Below are positions 44,516-54,053 of a stretch of 64,000 nt of DNA, in pieces. The notes under the pieces were generated by a model, which was not told the origin of the DNA, searched no databases, and saw only the letters and a program-made list of their open reading frames with translations. How positions within the stretch are numbered: the first letter of the stretch is position 1; every line of letters starts with the position of its first letter. This stretch comes from Rhodoferax sediminis. Lineage in GTDB: Bacteria; Pseudomonadota; Gammaproteobacteria; Burkholderiales; Burkholderiaceae_C. The translations under genes and the position numbers were made by a program. Location: assembly GCF_006970865.1 (NCBI RefSeq), contig NZ_CP035503.1, positions 1,997,001 to 2,061,000 on the forward strand, given 5' to 3'.

Positions 44516-46102
44516 TCATTGCTGCCGGGTTTTCAGCAGAAGCTCGTTGATGACCGTATAGTTCGTCGCCAAAAAAGACGCCAGTGCAGCTTCAGCGCCT
44601 CCGGCCTGATTTTTAGGGCTGTAAACAATGATGACTGCAGAGTCATCGCCTCGCCCCGTCAAACGATAAAACGCACTATAGGCTTTGGCAAGGTAATCAC
44701 TGGCGGTCAGCGTGCCGTTGACCCAGTATATTTGCCATGCCACCAGACGTGGTGGGTTTACTTGCGAATAAAGGTCCGTTCCACGCAGTTCGGCAGCCCG
44801 CACGTCCACCGTCTGCCCGCCCACAGTAATGGAACGACTGCCGCTGGCAACCTGAGCCCATTGCGGATCCTTGCTGACGACCAGGACGTTGCTGGAACTG
44901 ACCAGCTTGCGGTCGTAGTCCTGGTGCCGATAGTAGCCCACGTATAGCCCAACGGTGTGGTCCTGGCTGGCATAACTGCTGTTGATCTCGGCGGACGGGT
45001 TGTGGAACGCAGGTTTGAAGCCTGCTCCAACTTGAGGCACTTCGTGCCAGTCGCCGGCCAGTGCCCGGGGCGCGGTAAGTGATACCTGCGCGTTGCCTTC
45101 CGCCCGGTCTATGCTCCATAGCGCGATATGCGGCAGTGCCGCCAGTAGAGCAAAGCAGGCAGTGATGGTCCAGAGCTTTGCAGGACTGAAAGGGGGTGCG
45201 GTGGATTGCCTTGCCTTTTCTGCTTCGATCGTCTTGTCGGATTTGTCGGGTTCGGCCCAGCGTATGCCAATGGTGAACATTGTCATGATGACGAAACCAA
45301 AAAACAGCCAGCCATAGATCAGATGGTCCACGCCGACGGCAAGTTTGTTGCCAGAGAGGTTTGCCAGCATGACGATCATGTAAGCACGTATCCAGTTGGC
45401 AATGACTGGCACCAGAATGGAAACCATCACAAACAGGACCCGGCGCTTGGTGGAATAGTAGTTCAGATACGCAAAAAGGGTGCCTACCGTTAGAGATGCG
45501 ATCAGGTAGCGCACGCCGCTGCACGCCTCGATCACGGACCAGGAGCCCGAAGGTATGACAAATTGCAGGCCTTCACGGTAAACCGGAACGCCGCTCAAAC
45601 GTAACGCAGAAACGGTGAAATCAGCGGTCCACACCATGAGCTGGGGCATGACAAACTCACCGATGGGTACCGCGAAAAACAGAAAGCCCAGCGGGAAAAG
45701 GATGAGCCGCGTGACGGGCCAACCCAGCACGGCCGGCACCGCCAGAACCAGCAGTGATACAAGCGCCAATTGCGTGACGGCGTTGACGGCTACCAGGTCA
45801 CCCAGAAGCCAGCCGAATACAACACAGGCTGCCAGCAGTACAACGCCTGGGGCCGGTTGCGGTGCTTGTCCTGCCATGCGCTGGCGTTGACGCCAGATCA
45901 GCCACAGTGTTATCGGGGGCACCAAAAAAGCATGGGTGAAGGTTTCAGACCGGGCCCAGATGGTCACCATGGCGATGCCGGTATCGCGGTAGAGAAACAA
46001 AACCCAGGCCAGCAGCAACAGCAGCGCCGACAAGGCATGGCGCCAGGGCGGCGCCAGACGGGCATTGTCCTTGGGCGGGTGCAGACTGGCGGTTAAATTC
46101 AT
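44516..46102 (-). CDS. xrtA: Exosortase A fused to EpsI (XrtA)
   Basis: 528 residues from ATG 46102 (ATGA with the upstream glycosyltransferase). The N-terminal eight-helix membrane domain contains the exosortase triad: Cys194 in EACSGVRYL, Arg239 in ANWIRAYM and His260 in GVDHLIYGW. The C-terminal part (about 330-528) is the EpsI/DUF3485 domain. Exosortase cleaves and sorts PEP-CTERM proteins at the inner membrane. It defines this locus as the XrtA type of exopolysaccharide system. No PEP-CTERM substrate is encoded in the window. Confidence 0.93.
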   Translation of the reverse strand: MNLTASLHPPKDNARLAPPWRHALSALLLLLAWVLFLYRDTGIAMVTIWARSETFTHAFLVPPITLWLIWRQRQRMAGQAPQPAPGVVLLAACVVFGWLLGDLVAVNAVTQLALVSLLVLAVPAVLGWPVTRLILFPLGFLFFAVPIGEFVMPQLMVWTADFTVSALRLSGVPVYREGLQFVIPSGSWSVIEACSGVRYLIASLTVGTLFAYLNYYSTKRRVLFVMVSILVPVIANWIRAYMIVMLANLSGNKLAVGVDHLIYGWLFFGFVIMTMFTIGIRWAEPDKSDKTIEAEKARQSTAPPFSPAKLWTITACFALLAALPHIALWSIDRAEGNAQVSLTAPRALAGDWHEVPQVGAGFKPAFHNPSAEINSSYASQDHTVGLYVGYYRHQDYDRKLVSSSNVLVVSKDPQWAQVASGSRSITVGGQTVDVRAAELRGTDLYSQVNPPRLVAWQIYWVNGTLTASDYLAKAYSAFYRLTGRGDDSAVIIVYSPKNQAGGAEAALASFLATNYTVINELLLKTRQQ

Positions 46103-47340
46103 GCGTTGCCTTGTGCAGGAGACTGGTCGCTCAGATGTTCGTCCAAACGCCCCAAATGGGCATCCCAACTGTAGCTTTGGACCACGCGCCGCCGGCCAGA
46201 CTGACCCACCGCGGCTGCCCGGACAGGTGCTTTCAGCAACGCATCAATTTCGCGGACAAAGTCGGTGGCCTCTGCGGCAGAGATTAGTTCTTCGCCGGGT
46301 CGGGCATCTATCGCTTCGACACAGGACTGCGACGCAACCACGGGGCGAGCCATGGCCATCGCTTCAAGAATCTTGTTTTGTATGCCCCGCGCCACGCGTA
46401 ACGGTGCAACAACAACGGCAGCGTGTTGCAGGAATGGCCGGATGTCTGGCACGGTTCCGGTGACCACGACAACGCTGGATGCCAGTGCCAAAACGGCAGG
46501 CGATGGGCTGCGTCCGACGATGTAGAAGCACAACTGGGGCCAAGTCTGACGCAGGAGGGGAAGGATCTGTTGCACAAACCAGGTCACGGCGTCGATGTTG
46601 GGCCAGTAGTCCATGGCGCCAGTGAACACCAGCGGCATTTGCTCCGGGTGCACATCCGTGTCAGTAAAGGGCGAGGCACAGGCCGGGTCGGGCGAAAAAT
46701 AGTCGGCATCAACACCGTTGCTGATGACGCCAACCCGATGGGCGCTTTCGGGGGCCATATTACGAAACAGGGCGGTTTCGTTCTCGGTGACAAAAAACGA
46801 GCGCTGCGCGCGGGCCGCGACCGCGCGTTCGTAGGCCAGCATGCGCGCGCCCTCACGCCGGTACAGCCAGGACAGCGGCCATTTGTGGCTAGCCGCATAT
46901 TGCGTCCATTTGGCGGAATCCACGTCCACAAAATCAACCAGCAGGGGCAGGATGGTGTTGCCAGATGCGCAAGACACGTATTGCGCCATCACGGAAGAAA
47001 AAACGATGGCCGCATCCATTTTATGGGCTACCAACGTCTGATTGACCCACGCTTGCAGGTCGGCATCCCTGTAGTAACGCAGACCGAGCGCCTGATGAGT
47101 TAACAAACCGGTCAAGCTGCGCAGCCTGGCTGTGCGAGGGTTGAGCCGCGCCACATACAGGTCGGGGCAGATTGCACGCACGGTGTCCAGATAGGCTTCG
47201 TCCGCAGGATCGTCCACAAACGTACCCAGAAAAACACGGTGTCGTTGGCTCAGGTGTTTGAGCAGATGGTAAGAGCGAACCTTGTCGCCCTTGTTGGGAG
47301 GGTAGGGCAGCCGGTGCACCAGGTAAAGCAGGTTACTCAT
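46099..47340 (-). CDS. PEP-CTERM/EpsH1-associated glycosyltransferase (TIGR03087-like)
   Basis: 413 residues from MSNLLYLVHRLPYPPNKGDK, the diagnostic start of this exosortase-associated sugar transferase. RSYHLLKHL and RVFLGTFVDDPADE follow. The C-terminal GT-B half has VFTGAMDYWPNIDAV near residue 212 and ARGIQNKILEAMAMARPVV. It probably acts early in repeat-unit assembly. Its stop overlaps the xrtA ATG; the FemAB protein lies 8 bp upstream. Confidence 0.9.
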   Translation of the reverse strand: MSNLLYLVHRLPYPPNKGDKVRSYHLLKHLSQRHRVFLGTFVDDPADEAYLDTVRAICPDLYVARLNPRTARLRSLTGLLTHQALGLRYYRDADLQAWVNQTLVAHKMDAAIVFSSVMAQYVSCASGNTILPLLVDFVDVDSAKWTQYAASHKWPLSWLYRREGARMLAYERAVAARAQRSFFVTENETALFRNMAPESAHRVGVISNGVDADYFSPDPACASPFTDTDVHPEQMPLVFTGAMDYWPNIDAVTWFVQQILPLLRQTWPQLCFYIVGRSPSPAVLALASSVVVVTGTVPDIRPFLQHAAVVVAPLRVARGIQNKILEAMAMARPVVASQSCVEAIDARPGEELISAAEATDFVREIDALLKAPVRAAAVGQSGRRRVVQSYSWDAHLGRLDEHLSDQSPAQGNA

Positions 47341-47348
47341 GGTGGCGA

Positions 47349-48410
47349 TCAGCCGAGATTCCTGACGACAAAGGGGCCCAACCAGTTGGCCAGGCCGATC
47401 GGCAAACGCCGCCACATGGCAATCAGCAACTTGTACCTGGCGTTGGATGGATTGTTTTGCGGGATGGCGTCACGCTTGTAAAGGCAGTACTCGTAGTGCA
47501 GTGGCCGCGGGTCAAAGCCCCAGTTCTTCTTGAAAGCGTAAGAGCCTGTGTCCCGCTTGCTGCGGCCATAGTCGAATACCCTGAGCCCGCGCTCGCAAGA
47601 GCGGCGCATCAATTCCCAGTACTTGAAATCGTTGGCCGCCAGGTTGCGGGCAGATTCATCGTCGCCCGCGTAATAGGGCAATACCTCATCACGAAAGTAG
47701 AAGCTCAATACGCTGCTCAACGGCCTGCCATCTGGCGCGACAATGGTCAACACTTCGCAATCAGCGCGAAACTCCTCCATCAGAGCCTTGAAGTAGCTCT
47801 TGGGCATGGCAGGTGTGCCATGCCGCAGAACGTTATCGGCATAGAGCGAAAAAAATCGATCTGCACCGCTGTCAATTTCGCTGACCAAACCGTTCTTGAT
47901 TCCTTTTCGCACCATAGCCCGCTGCTTGCGCGGGATAGCCAGCAGGTTGGCCTCCTCAGAAGTCAGGATTTCCTTGCGGAAGCTGACGTACAGGTCTTGT
48001 GTGGGCCAGTCGGCGTGCCGCGGGTTGACGTTGCGCAGTTCAAGGTGCGCCACGCCGAGACGTTTGGCGATTTTTTGAGCCTCAAACTCCAGGGCCTCTG
48101 CTGCCTGTGGGCTGAGCGCCGCGACGCCGCCATACACCGCGAATGGCAAACTGGTCAATGAGTTGCCAAACAACCAGCTATTGACATGGCCGAGAGGCAG
48201 AACACCCTGGATTTGGCCGTCAGCCTCGGCATACAAAAAATAAGTGTCATGATCAAAAACATCACGAACAATCTTCTGCCAACCCGCGCGATGGAAAAAA
48301 GTGGCCTCGGGACACGTGATCACGAAGTCATCCCACCGCGCTGCCGTGGCGAGATCTTGGGGCTCCAGGCGCTTGATGGTCAGCAGGGAAGGCTCAGATA
48401 ACAGGGCCAT
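47349..48410 (-). CDS. FemAB family protein, XrtA/PEP-CTERM system-associated
   Basis: A 353-residue GNAT-fold protein of the FemAB type linked to exosortase loci (TIGR03019-like). The N-terminal half has ATFFHRAGWQKIVRDVF and the C-terminal half has YAGDDESARNLAANDFKYWELMRRSCERGLRVFDYGRSK, with KNWGFDP near the end. It may transfer an amino-acyl or acetyl group to the glycan; no experiment-backed reaction is known to me. It overlaps the deacetylase by 17 bp. It is unrelated in position to the FemAB-like DUF482 protein at 13726-15051. Confidence 0.88.
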   Translation of the reverse strand: MALLSEPSLLTIKRLEPQDLATAARWDDFVITCPEATFFHRAGWQKIVRDVFDHDTYFLYAEADGQIQGVLPLGHVNSWLFGNSLTSLPFAVYGGVAALSPQAAEALEFEAQKIAKRLGVAHLELRNVNPRHADWPTQDLYVSFRKEILTSEEANLLAIPRKQRAMVRKGIKNGLVSEIDSGADRFFSLYADNVLRHGTPAMPKSYFKALMEEFRADCEVLTIVAPDGRPLSSVLSFYFRDEVLPYYAGDDESARNLAANDFKYWELMRRSCERGLRVFDYGRSKRDTGSYAFKKNWGFDPRPLHYEYCLYKRDAIPQNNPSNARYKLLIAMWRRLPIGLANWLGPFVVRNLG

Positions 48411-49257
48411 GTTTGATGAACTTGTCCAGAAAGATGTGGTCCATGCGACCCCATTTGAAGTCGCCCAGCAATCGATTCAAACGACCTTGCATGCGGCCGA
48501 TGTTGACGTAATGCCGAAAACGTGTCTTGCGGCTGATCCCCGGTATGCGGGGCTGCCCGATGTCAATCTCCCATGGATGGAAATAGAAAATGCCCGCCTC
48601 ACGGTCACGTTCATTGACCCGGCCGAGCATCCAGCGCGACAGGGCGTAAGGCAATAATCTGAAGTAGCCCCCTCCGCTGGACGGCAGGTTGCGGTTCAAC
48701 ACCCGCATGGTGGTGATTGGAATTTCTATGAGGCTTGGCCGCACCTCATGGGCAAACCGTGGCGATTCCGGCATGCCATAGTGATCATGCCGAATGGGGT
48801 AGACGCTGGAGCTGTAGCGGTAACCAGCCCGCACCAGGCTGTCAAAAGCCCAGAGGTTGCCAGTGCTGATTGAAAAACTGGGTGCGCGATAGCCTTTGAC
48901 CTCACTATCCACCAAATCCTCCAAGACAATTTTGGCCAGATGAATATCGGCAAAAAAAGCCGCTTCAGTTTGGTCGGTTGCACGCTCGTGGCCATACCCA
49001 TGGCTGGCCAATTCATGCCCTTCCTTGACAATCTGGCGCACCAATTGGGGATAACGCTCGGCAATCCAGCCCAGTGTAAAGAAGGTGGCCTTGATATCGC
49101 GACTGGACAGCATTTCAAGAATGGCGTTGACGTTGCGCTCTACACGGCATTCACGCGTGCTCCATTCGGAGCGTGCAATATGTGTCGCAAATGCCGAGAC
49201 TTGAAAATAGTCTTCAACATCGATGGTCAACGCGTTGGTGATGGGAGTGACCGGCAT
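48394..49257 (-). CDS. XrtA system polysaccharide deacetylase
   Basis: 287 residues beginning ITNALTIDVEDYFQVSAF, the fixed start of the exosortase-associated deacetylase with C-terminal DUF3473 (TIGR03006-like). The NodB catalytic Asp pair lies in TIDVEDYF, and the metal histidines in HELASHGYGHE near residue 80. FYFHPWEIDIGQPR near residue 225 is the DUF3473 part. It should deacetylate GlcNAc-like residues of the polymer. It starts 9 bp after wecB. Confidence 0.92.
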   Translation of the reverse strand: MPVTPITNALTIDVEDYFQVSAFATHIARSEWSTRECRVERNVNAILEMLSSRDIKATFFTLGWIAERYPQLVRQIVKEGHELASHGYGHERATDQTEAAFFADIHLAKIVLEDLVDSEVKGYRAPSFSISTGNLWAFDSLVRAGYRYSSSVYPIRHDHYGMPESPRFAHEVRPSLIEIPITTMRVLNRNLPSSGGGYFRLLPYALSRWMLGRVNERDREAGIFYFHPWEIDIGQPRIPGISRKTRFRHYVNIGRMQGRLNRLLGDFKWGRMDHIFLDKFIKHGPVI

Positions 49258-49266
49258 ACCGATTTT

Positions 49267-50463
49267 CTATGTGGCAAGCGATTTCAGGGCTATTCCAGAT
49301 TGACTGGACATCAACCATTGGTACAGATCTGCCGCAATACGTTCGGCGGCGTGGCCATCCCAGAATTCAGGCAGGCGGCCACGCTTGCCCCGTCCGGCCA
49401 AAATTTCCTGTACCGCGCCAAGAATGGCAGCCCGGTTGCGGCCTACGAGGAGGTTGGTGCCTTGCTCCACGGTGATAGGGCGCTCGGTGTTTTCTCGCAG
49501 AGTCAGGCAAGGTACGCCTAGCGCCGTGGTTTCTTCCTGCAGGCCACCCGAGTCGGTGAGTACCATGGCGGCGCCAGCCATTAACCCCAGCATCTCAAGG
49601 TACCCTTGCGGTGGCAGCAACACCATGCGCGCAGGATCAACCAGGTCCTCCAGACCGAAACGGTCAATGTTGCTGCGGGTGCGGGGATGCAGGGCAAACA
49701 CCAACGGCAGGCTGGCGGCAACTTCGGCCAAAACCCCCAGCAGGGCGCGCAGGGTTTCAGGTTTGTCGACATTGGAAGGGCGGTGCAGGGTGACCACGCC
49801 ATAGCCCATTGGATGGCTCAACACCAGGGGATTGATGTCGCAGGCGCGCAAAGTTTCCGTCGCGCTGCGGGCGTTTGCCCGGCCAAAAACCACCGAATCA
49901 ATCATGACGTTCCCCGCAAAGCAAACGCGCTCAGGCGGTATACCCTCTCGCACCAGGTTATCTTCAGCAGTGCGTTCTGTGGTATACAGCCGGGCAGAGA
50001 TCTGGTCTGTGAGGATGCGGTTGATTTCTTCCGGCATGGCCCGGTCGTAGCTGCGCAGGCCGGCTTCAATGTGCACCACGGGCACGCCTTTTTTGACCGC
50101 AACCAGGGCGCAGGCCAGCGTCGAGTTGACATCGCCAACCACCGCGACGCAGGAAGGCTTGTGCGCATCGACAACTGGCTCGAACCGGCGCATAACTTCT
50201 GCTGTCTGGATGGCATGCGTGCCGGACCCCACTTCAAGATTGGCATCCGGCCGCGGCAGGCGCAGGTCCTCAAACAGGCGGTCGTTCATGTCTTTGTCGT
50301 AATGCTGTCCAGTGTGTACCAGCAATACCGGCATAGGCGGAATGTGTGCCGCCATCGCCCTGAGAATGGGCGCCATTTTCATGAAGTTGGGCCGCGCACC
50401 TACTATGCAAATGACCGGACCCAAACCCGCGACTGGTGCTTCCATGATCGCCTGATTGCTCAT
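49267..50463 (-). CDS. wecB: UDP-N-acetylglucosamine 2-epimerase (non-hydrolysing)
   Basis: 398 residues. ICIVGARPNFMKMAPILRAM near residue 18, HTGQHYDKDMND near 47, HIEAGLRSYDRAMPEEINR near 125 and DSGGLQEET near 305 are all standard for WecB. It interconverts UDP-GlcNAc and UDP-ManNAc in the cytoplasm, so the exopolysaccharide probably contains ManNAc or, through the dehydrogenase, a ManNAc-derived uronic acid. Its ATG overlaps the stop of the ATPase (ATGA). Confidence 0.95.
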   Translation of the reverse strand: MSNQAIMEAPVAGLGPVICIVGARPNFMKMAPILRAMAAHIPPMPVLLVHTGQHYDKDMNDRLFEDLRLPRPDANLEVGSGTHAIQTAEVMRRFEPVVDAHKPSCVAVVGDVNSTLACALVAVKKGVPVVHIEAGLRSYDRAMPEEINRILTDQISARLYTTERTAEDNLVREGIPPERVCFAGNVMIDSVVFGRANARSATETLRACDINPLVLSHPMGYGVVTLHRPSNVDKPETLRALLGVLAEVAASLPLVFALHPRTRSNIDRFGLEDLVDPARMVLLPPQGYLEMLGLMAGAAMVLTDSGGLQEETTALGVPCLTLRENTERPITVEQGTNLLVGRNRAAILGAVQEILAGRGKRGRLPEFWDGHAAERIAADLYQWLMSSQSGIALKSLAT

Positions 50464-51566
50464 GGATGCCCCTCTTGGCTGGGTTTTCTGACCGCTGCGA
50501 CAAGCTTTTGCAGCATGGAGAGGATTTCGAGATTGATCCGCTCCAGGCGAACCACGCTAAGCTCAAGGCGCCGTAAGCGGCCGTCATATTGTTCAACACC
50601 CAAGGCGTCAATCTGACTGGAGATGGAACCTGCCAAGCCGGGAGTGAGCTGCAACTTGGCGAGATCAACATCAATTGGTCCGGCTGCTGTCAGGCCTTGA
50701 CTACCTGGATTTTCCCGCGCCGGCCTTTCCCCCGGTGCCTTATGGGAGTGCGTCGCCGATTCGTCGTGAATTTCGCTCGCGACGTTATTCACATCCTGGA
50801 GCTCGAAGCTGGTTTTGTTATTCAGAAAGCCAAATAACAATAAGCGATCACAAATCAGATTGATACGCCGGGGAATACCCCCGGAGGCTTTGAAAATTGC
50901 CTCGAAAGCGGCTGAGTCGAAGGTTGGGCGCCCCGTCGCGCCTGCGCATTTCAACCGATGCTCAATATAGCCCTGTGTCTCATCCGAAAGCAACGGCCCG
51001 ATGTGGCAGGTCGCGGTAACGCGCTGCCTGAGTTGTTGCATGGTGGGGCTTTGCAAAATGGTACGGAATTCAGGCTGCCCCACCAGAAACGTCTGCAGCA
51101 ATGCTTGTTGGCCAAACTGGAAGTTCGACAGCATGCGCAACTCTTCCACCGCCCGGGCGGTGAGGTTTTGCGCCTCGTCAACGATCAGCAAGCAGCGTTT
51201 GCCCTGGCTTGTCTGGTGGAGCAGATAAGCCTCCAGTGCCATCAACACTTCGGCCTTCGAGGCATCTTTAACCCGCACACCAAACGCAGCAGCCACCATG
51301 CGCAAGGTGTCTTCGGCATCTAGCTGCGTAGTAACAAGGTTGGCGGCTACGACTTTGTGCGGGTCCAGGCTGGCGAACAGGCCACGCACAATGGTGGTCT
51401 TGCCGGCTCCAACCTCACCGGTGATGACAATGAAACCTTCATTTCGTTGCACGCCGTACTCGAGGTAGGCCTTGGCTCGCCGGTGTTGTTTGCTGCCGAA
51501 ATAAAAACTCGGATCAGGGTTGAGCTGAAAAGGCTTGCTGCTTAATCCGTAAAAGGCTTCATACAT
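50460..51566 (-). CDS. XrtA-associated AAA ATPase (ExeA-like)
   Basis: 368 residues. The start MYEAFYGLSSKPFQLNPDPSF, read from residue 1, is typical of ExeA/GspA-type ATPases and of the exosortase-associated ATPase family (TIGR03015-like). Walker A GEVGAGKT is at residues 50-57, Walker B LLIVDEAQ near 125, and a sensor-like GGIPRRINLICDRLL near 230. No peptidoglycan-binding domain is present. It may drive assembly or control of the export apparatus. ATGA overlap with wecB; 3 bp after it begins the end of the outer-membrane protein gene. Confidence 0.9.
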   Translation of the reverse strand: MYEAFYGLSSKPFQLNPDPSFYFGSKQHRRAKAYLEYGVQRNEGFIVITGEVGAGKTTIVRGLFASLDPHKVVAANLVTTQLDAEDTLRMVAAAFGVRVKDASKAEVLMALEAYLLHQTSQGKRCLLIVDEAQNLTARAVEELRMLSNFQFGQQALLQTFLVGQPEFRTILQSPTMQQLRQRVTATCHIGPLLSDETQGYIEHRLKCAGATGRPTFDSAAFEAIFKASGGIPRRINLICDRLLLFGFLNNKTSFELQDVNNVASEIHDESATHSHKAPGERPARENPGSQGLTAAGPIDVDLAKLQLTPGLAGSISSQIDALGVEQYDGRLRRLELSVVRLERINLEILSMLQKLVAAVRKPSQEGHP

Positions 51567-51569
51567 GGG

Positions 51570-53126
51570 TCAAAACTGCATGATCAAAGTGCCGAAGGCC
51601 GCGGTTTCAGTGTAAGGCGCGCCGCCGCTAGAAACGGCGCGGCGAACTCCGACGGAGGCTGTGGTTTGCTTGCCCACTCTGCCAGTGACATTGAGATTGA
51701 GCAGTCGCAATTTTGTGCCTTGAACGCTTGACAGCCCGGAGGTGTTTTGCTGCGACGCAAGAATACCCAGCGAGTAATCGGGCGTTAAACGATGCGTGTA
51801 ATTGACGCTGAGGCCGCGCTGGTTAAAGAAGAGGGAATTAGTGAGGGCGTTGGAGACCGTCGATGACGTATCGATTGGGCTGCTTTCGATTCGTGTGGCC
51901 ATAAACGTGATGGTGTCTCGCACACCCAGCAGCGCAAATGACAGGTTTTGGCTGTGTTGCAGGGAAACCGCTGACGTCAAAACGCTACTGACCGCAGTGG
52001 CATTCGGACTTAGCCCATTGGCTTGCAAAAATGCATTGACCAACTGTGCGCGCGCTGCCGGGTTGGGCTCGATGGATGCAAACTGGCCATACAGGAGGTC
52101 GTAAATGGATCCAAGGCTTACAACTCCAAGCTGGTTGGGCGTTTGTAGAATGTCTTTTGAATCGGTGAACTTCCACGCGGTGCGTCCCGTCCGGTGCTCA
52201 AAACTCAGGTTGTGCGAACTTCCGAATGAACGATGTTCCAGGGATGCTGACAATGTGGTCAACTCGGACGGTGTCCAGTTCACCGCGAAACCGCTGTTGC
52301 CGTAGCTTTGCATGTCGGCAGTGGTGTAGTTATTGCGTTCCCGCCCGACGTTGGCAGACACACGCAATTGGGGCGTGACCGTGTAAGAGGGGCCAACAGT
52401 AAAACGATCAGCTTGAACGGGGAGGCTGGCGCTGTAATCAAATTTTTGCTGGCTGGCATCTGCCATCCAGCCCAGACCGCGGATAGCGCTATCGCCGCTG
52501 ATTTTGGCAGAGCCTTCGGTCGAACTCACATTTCCAAATCCACCGGCATCGCTGTTGGTGATTGCCCGACTGTAACGAGCCTCATAGCTGGCCAGATCGC
52601 CCAGCCGGCCGCGTACATAGGGTGATATTCGATAGCTGGAAACCTCGGTTTGATTGGTATTGATGGATGTGTTGCTGATTGACGGGGTGCCAAAAGCCGA
52701 GATGGCCTGTCGCGAAATGGAGCCACTGAAATCAATATAGGCCCAGTTATCAATCGCCTCCAGCGTGCCAGCCGCATTGAGCGCGCGTTGATACTGGTTG
52801 GACGATGAGTTCTGGGCATATGTAATCTTGTCCAGGGAGTAGTCCAGATAGCCCTTGAGTCGACGGCCCTGACTGTCGATGCGGATTCCAGGGCTGATCT
52901 CGGAGACCAGATCAGACTGCGGATCGACGCTGCTCAGGCCCACGTTGTTTGTCAGGGTTTCGGTAATCGAGACACGAGGCACAATGGACAGCGTCCGGAT
53001 CGGGCCCGAGTCAGAGCCGGACTCCTGAGCATATGCTGCAGTGGACGCCATTACCAACCCAACGGCCAGCGGCACCGATTGGGCCGTCATTCGTAGAGTC
53101 CATAGAGAACGCGAACTGCGCATCAT
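51570..53126 (-). CDS. XrtA/PEP-CTERM-associated outer-membrane beta-barrel protein (TIGR03016-like)
   Basis: 518 residues from MMRSSRSL, where ATG 53126 forms ATGA with the kinase stop. A signal peptide ends near AAYAQES (residue about 34). The mature part consists of alternating polar/hydrophobic strands rich in Tyr, Ser and Thr and ends in a terminal phenylalanine (TLIMQF), the pattern of a beta-barrel inserted by BAM. It matches the PEP-CTERM-system hypothetical outer-membrane family and probably serves as the export porin or a secretion partner for Wza. A start further upstream would overlap the kinase gene heavily. Confidence 0.85.
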   Translation of the reverse strand: MMRSSRSLWTLRMTAQSVPLAVGLVMASTAAYAQESGSDSGPIRTLSIVPRVSITETLTNNVGLSSVDPQSDLVSEISPGIRIDSQGRRLKGYLDYSLDKITYAQNSSSNQYQRALNAAGTLEAIDNWAYIDFSGSISRQAISAFGTPSISNTSINTNQTEVSSYRISPYVRGRLGDLASYEARYSRAITNSDAGGFGNVSSTEGSAKISGDSAIRGLGWMADASQQKFDYSASLPVQADRFTVGPSYTVTPQLRVSANVGRERNNYTTADMQSYGNSGFAVNWTPSELTTLSASLEHRSFGSSHNLSFEHRTGRTAWKFTDSKDILQTPNQLGVVSLGSIYDLLYGQFASIEPNPAARAQLVNAFLQANGLSPNATAVSSVLTSAVSLQHSQNLSFALLGVRDTITFMATRIESSPIDTSSTVSNALTNSLFFNQRGLSVNYTHRLTPDYSLGILASQQNTSGLSSVQGTKLRLLNLNVTGRVGKQTTASVGVRRAVSSGGAPYTETAAFGTLIMQF

Positions 53127-54046
53127 GGCTTGGGCTGACGTCGAGAATAGTCGGGTCTGCTGCTGCTCATGCCCGAGCCGTACCCGTATCCGTACCCATA
53201 TTCGTACCCCTCTCGGGAAACGGCTCTTGCCTGATTTAGCAGCATTAACTTGACGGGGCACGCCTCAATGGTGGCCAGTGCATGCCGAACCTCTGACTGC
53301 AAGGTTCTTCCAGCCTGTACCACCACCACCACCTGACCCATATGAGAAGCCAGCGCTCGCGCCTCAGTTGTGAGAAGAAGCGGTGGTGAATCAAAAATGA
53401 TGATGCGGTCAGGGTAGCGATTCGCCATTTCATCGAGTAGCCGGATCATTGCATCGCTGGCCAGCAGTTCAGTGGCGCGGGCGTGCGGCGTTCCAGCAGG
53501 CAGGATGGTCAGCTTATCGATGTTTGTTTTCAGCAGCATGCCCGACATGTCGCTGGACTCACCCAGCACCAGGTCGAGCAAACCGGGACCTTCTGACAGC
53601 CCCAGTACTTTCATCACGGAGGGCCGCGCCACGTCAGCATCCACCAGCATGACCGTGTAATCCAGTTCGGTGGCCATGCTCATCGCCAGATTGATGGCCG
53701 TAAAAGTCTTGCCTTCACCAGCCAATGCACTGGTGACCATGATCAGGTTGCCGTGGGCAATGACAGATGCGCCTTTACCCATGGCGTTATTGATCAGCGG
53801 ACGTTTGATCACCCGGAATTGATCCGCAATTTGGGATCGTGGCGCGTGGGGACTGACGATGCCCGCTGCGGCGAGTGCCTCCAGATCAATGTCAACACGT
53901 CGGGACAGAAGGGCGGGCTGGACCTCGCTCACAGGTCTCGGGGCTGCGTCAATCGCTTGAGCCACTTCAGGCCTTGCAGGCATTTCAGCGCCCGCCTGGC
54001 GAAGCTGCTCCAGACGTTCTGCGGCCTGTTCAATCAAACTACTCAT
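53123..54046 (-). CDS. XrtA-associated tyrosine autokinase (BY-kinase)
   Basis: 307 residues. Walker A TSALAGEGKT is at 105-114, Walker A' VMLVDADVARPSVM near 131 and Walker B IIIFDSPP near 214, as in CpsD/Wzc kinase domains. The tail carries a run of alternating tyrosines (YEYGYGYGYG near residue 283), the autophosphorylation cluster. It is a cytoplasmic partner of the Wzz-like protein encoded just upstream and controls chain length and export by cycles of phosphorylation. A CA-rich codon repeat at about 53165-53210 encodes the Tyr/Gly tail. Confidence 0.92.
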   Translation of the reverse strand: MSSLIEQAAERLEQLRQAGAEMPARPEVAQAIDAAPRPVSEVQPALLSRRVDIDLEALAAAGIVSPHAPRSQIADQFRVIKRPLINNAMGKGASVIAHGNLIMVTSALAGEGKTFTAINLAMSMATELDYTVMLVDADVARPSVMKVLGLSEGPGLLDLVLGESSDMSGMLLKTNIDKLTILPAGTPHARATELLASDAMIRLLDEMANRYPDRIIIFDSPPLLLTTEARALASHMGQVVVVVQAGRTLQSEVRHALATIEACPVKLMLLNQARAVSREGYEYGYGYGYGSGMSSSRPDYSRRQPKP

Positions 54047-54053
54047 AGTTGAT

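Noticed and set aside
53160..53215. Tandem CA-rich microsatellite
   Set aside because: It encodes the alternating Tyr/Gly tail of the autokinase, a known feature of such kinases.
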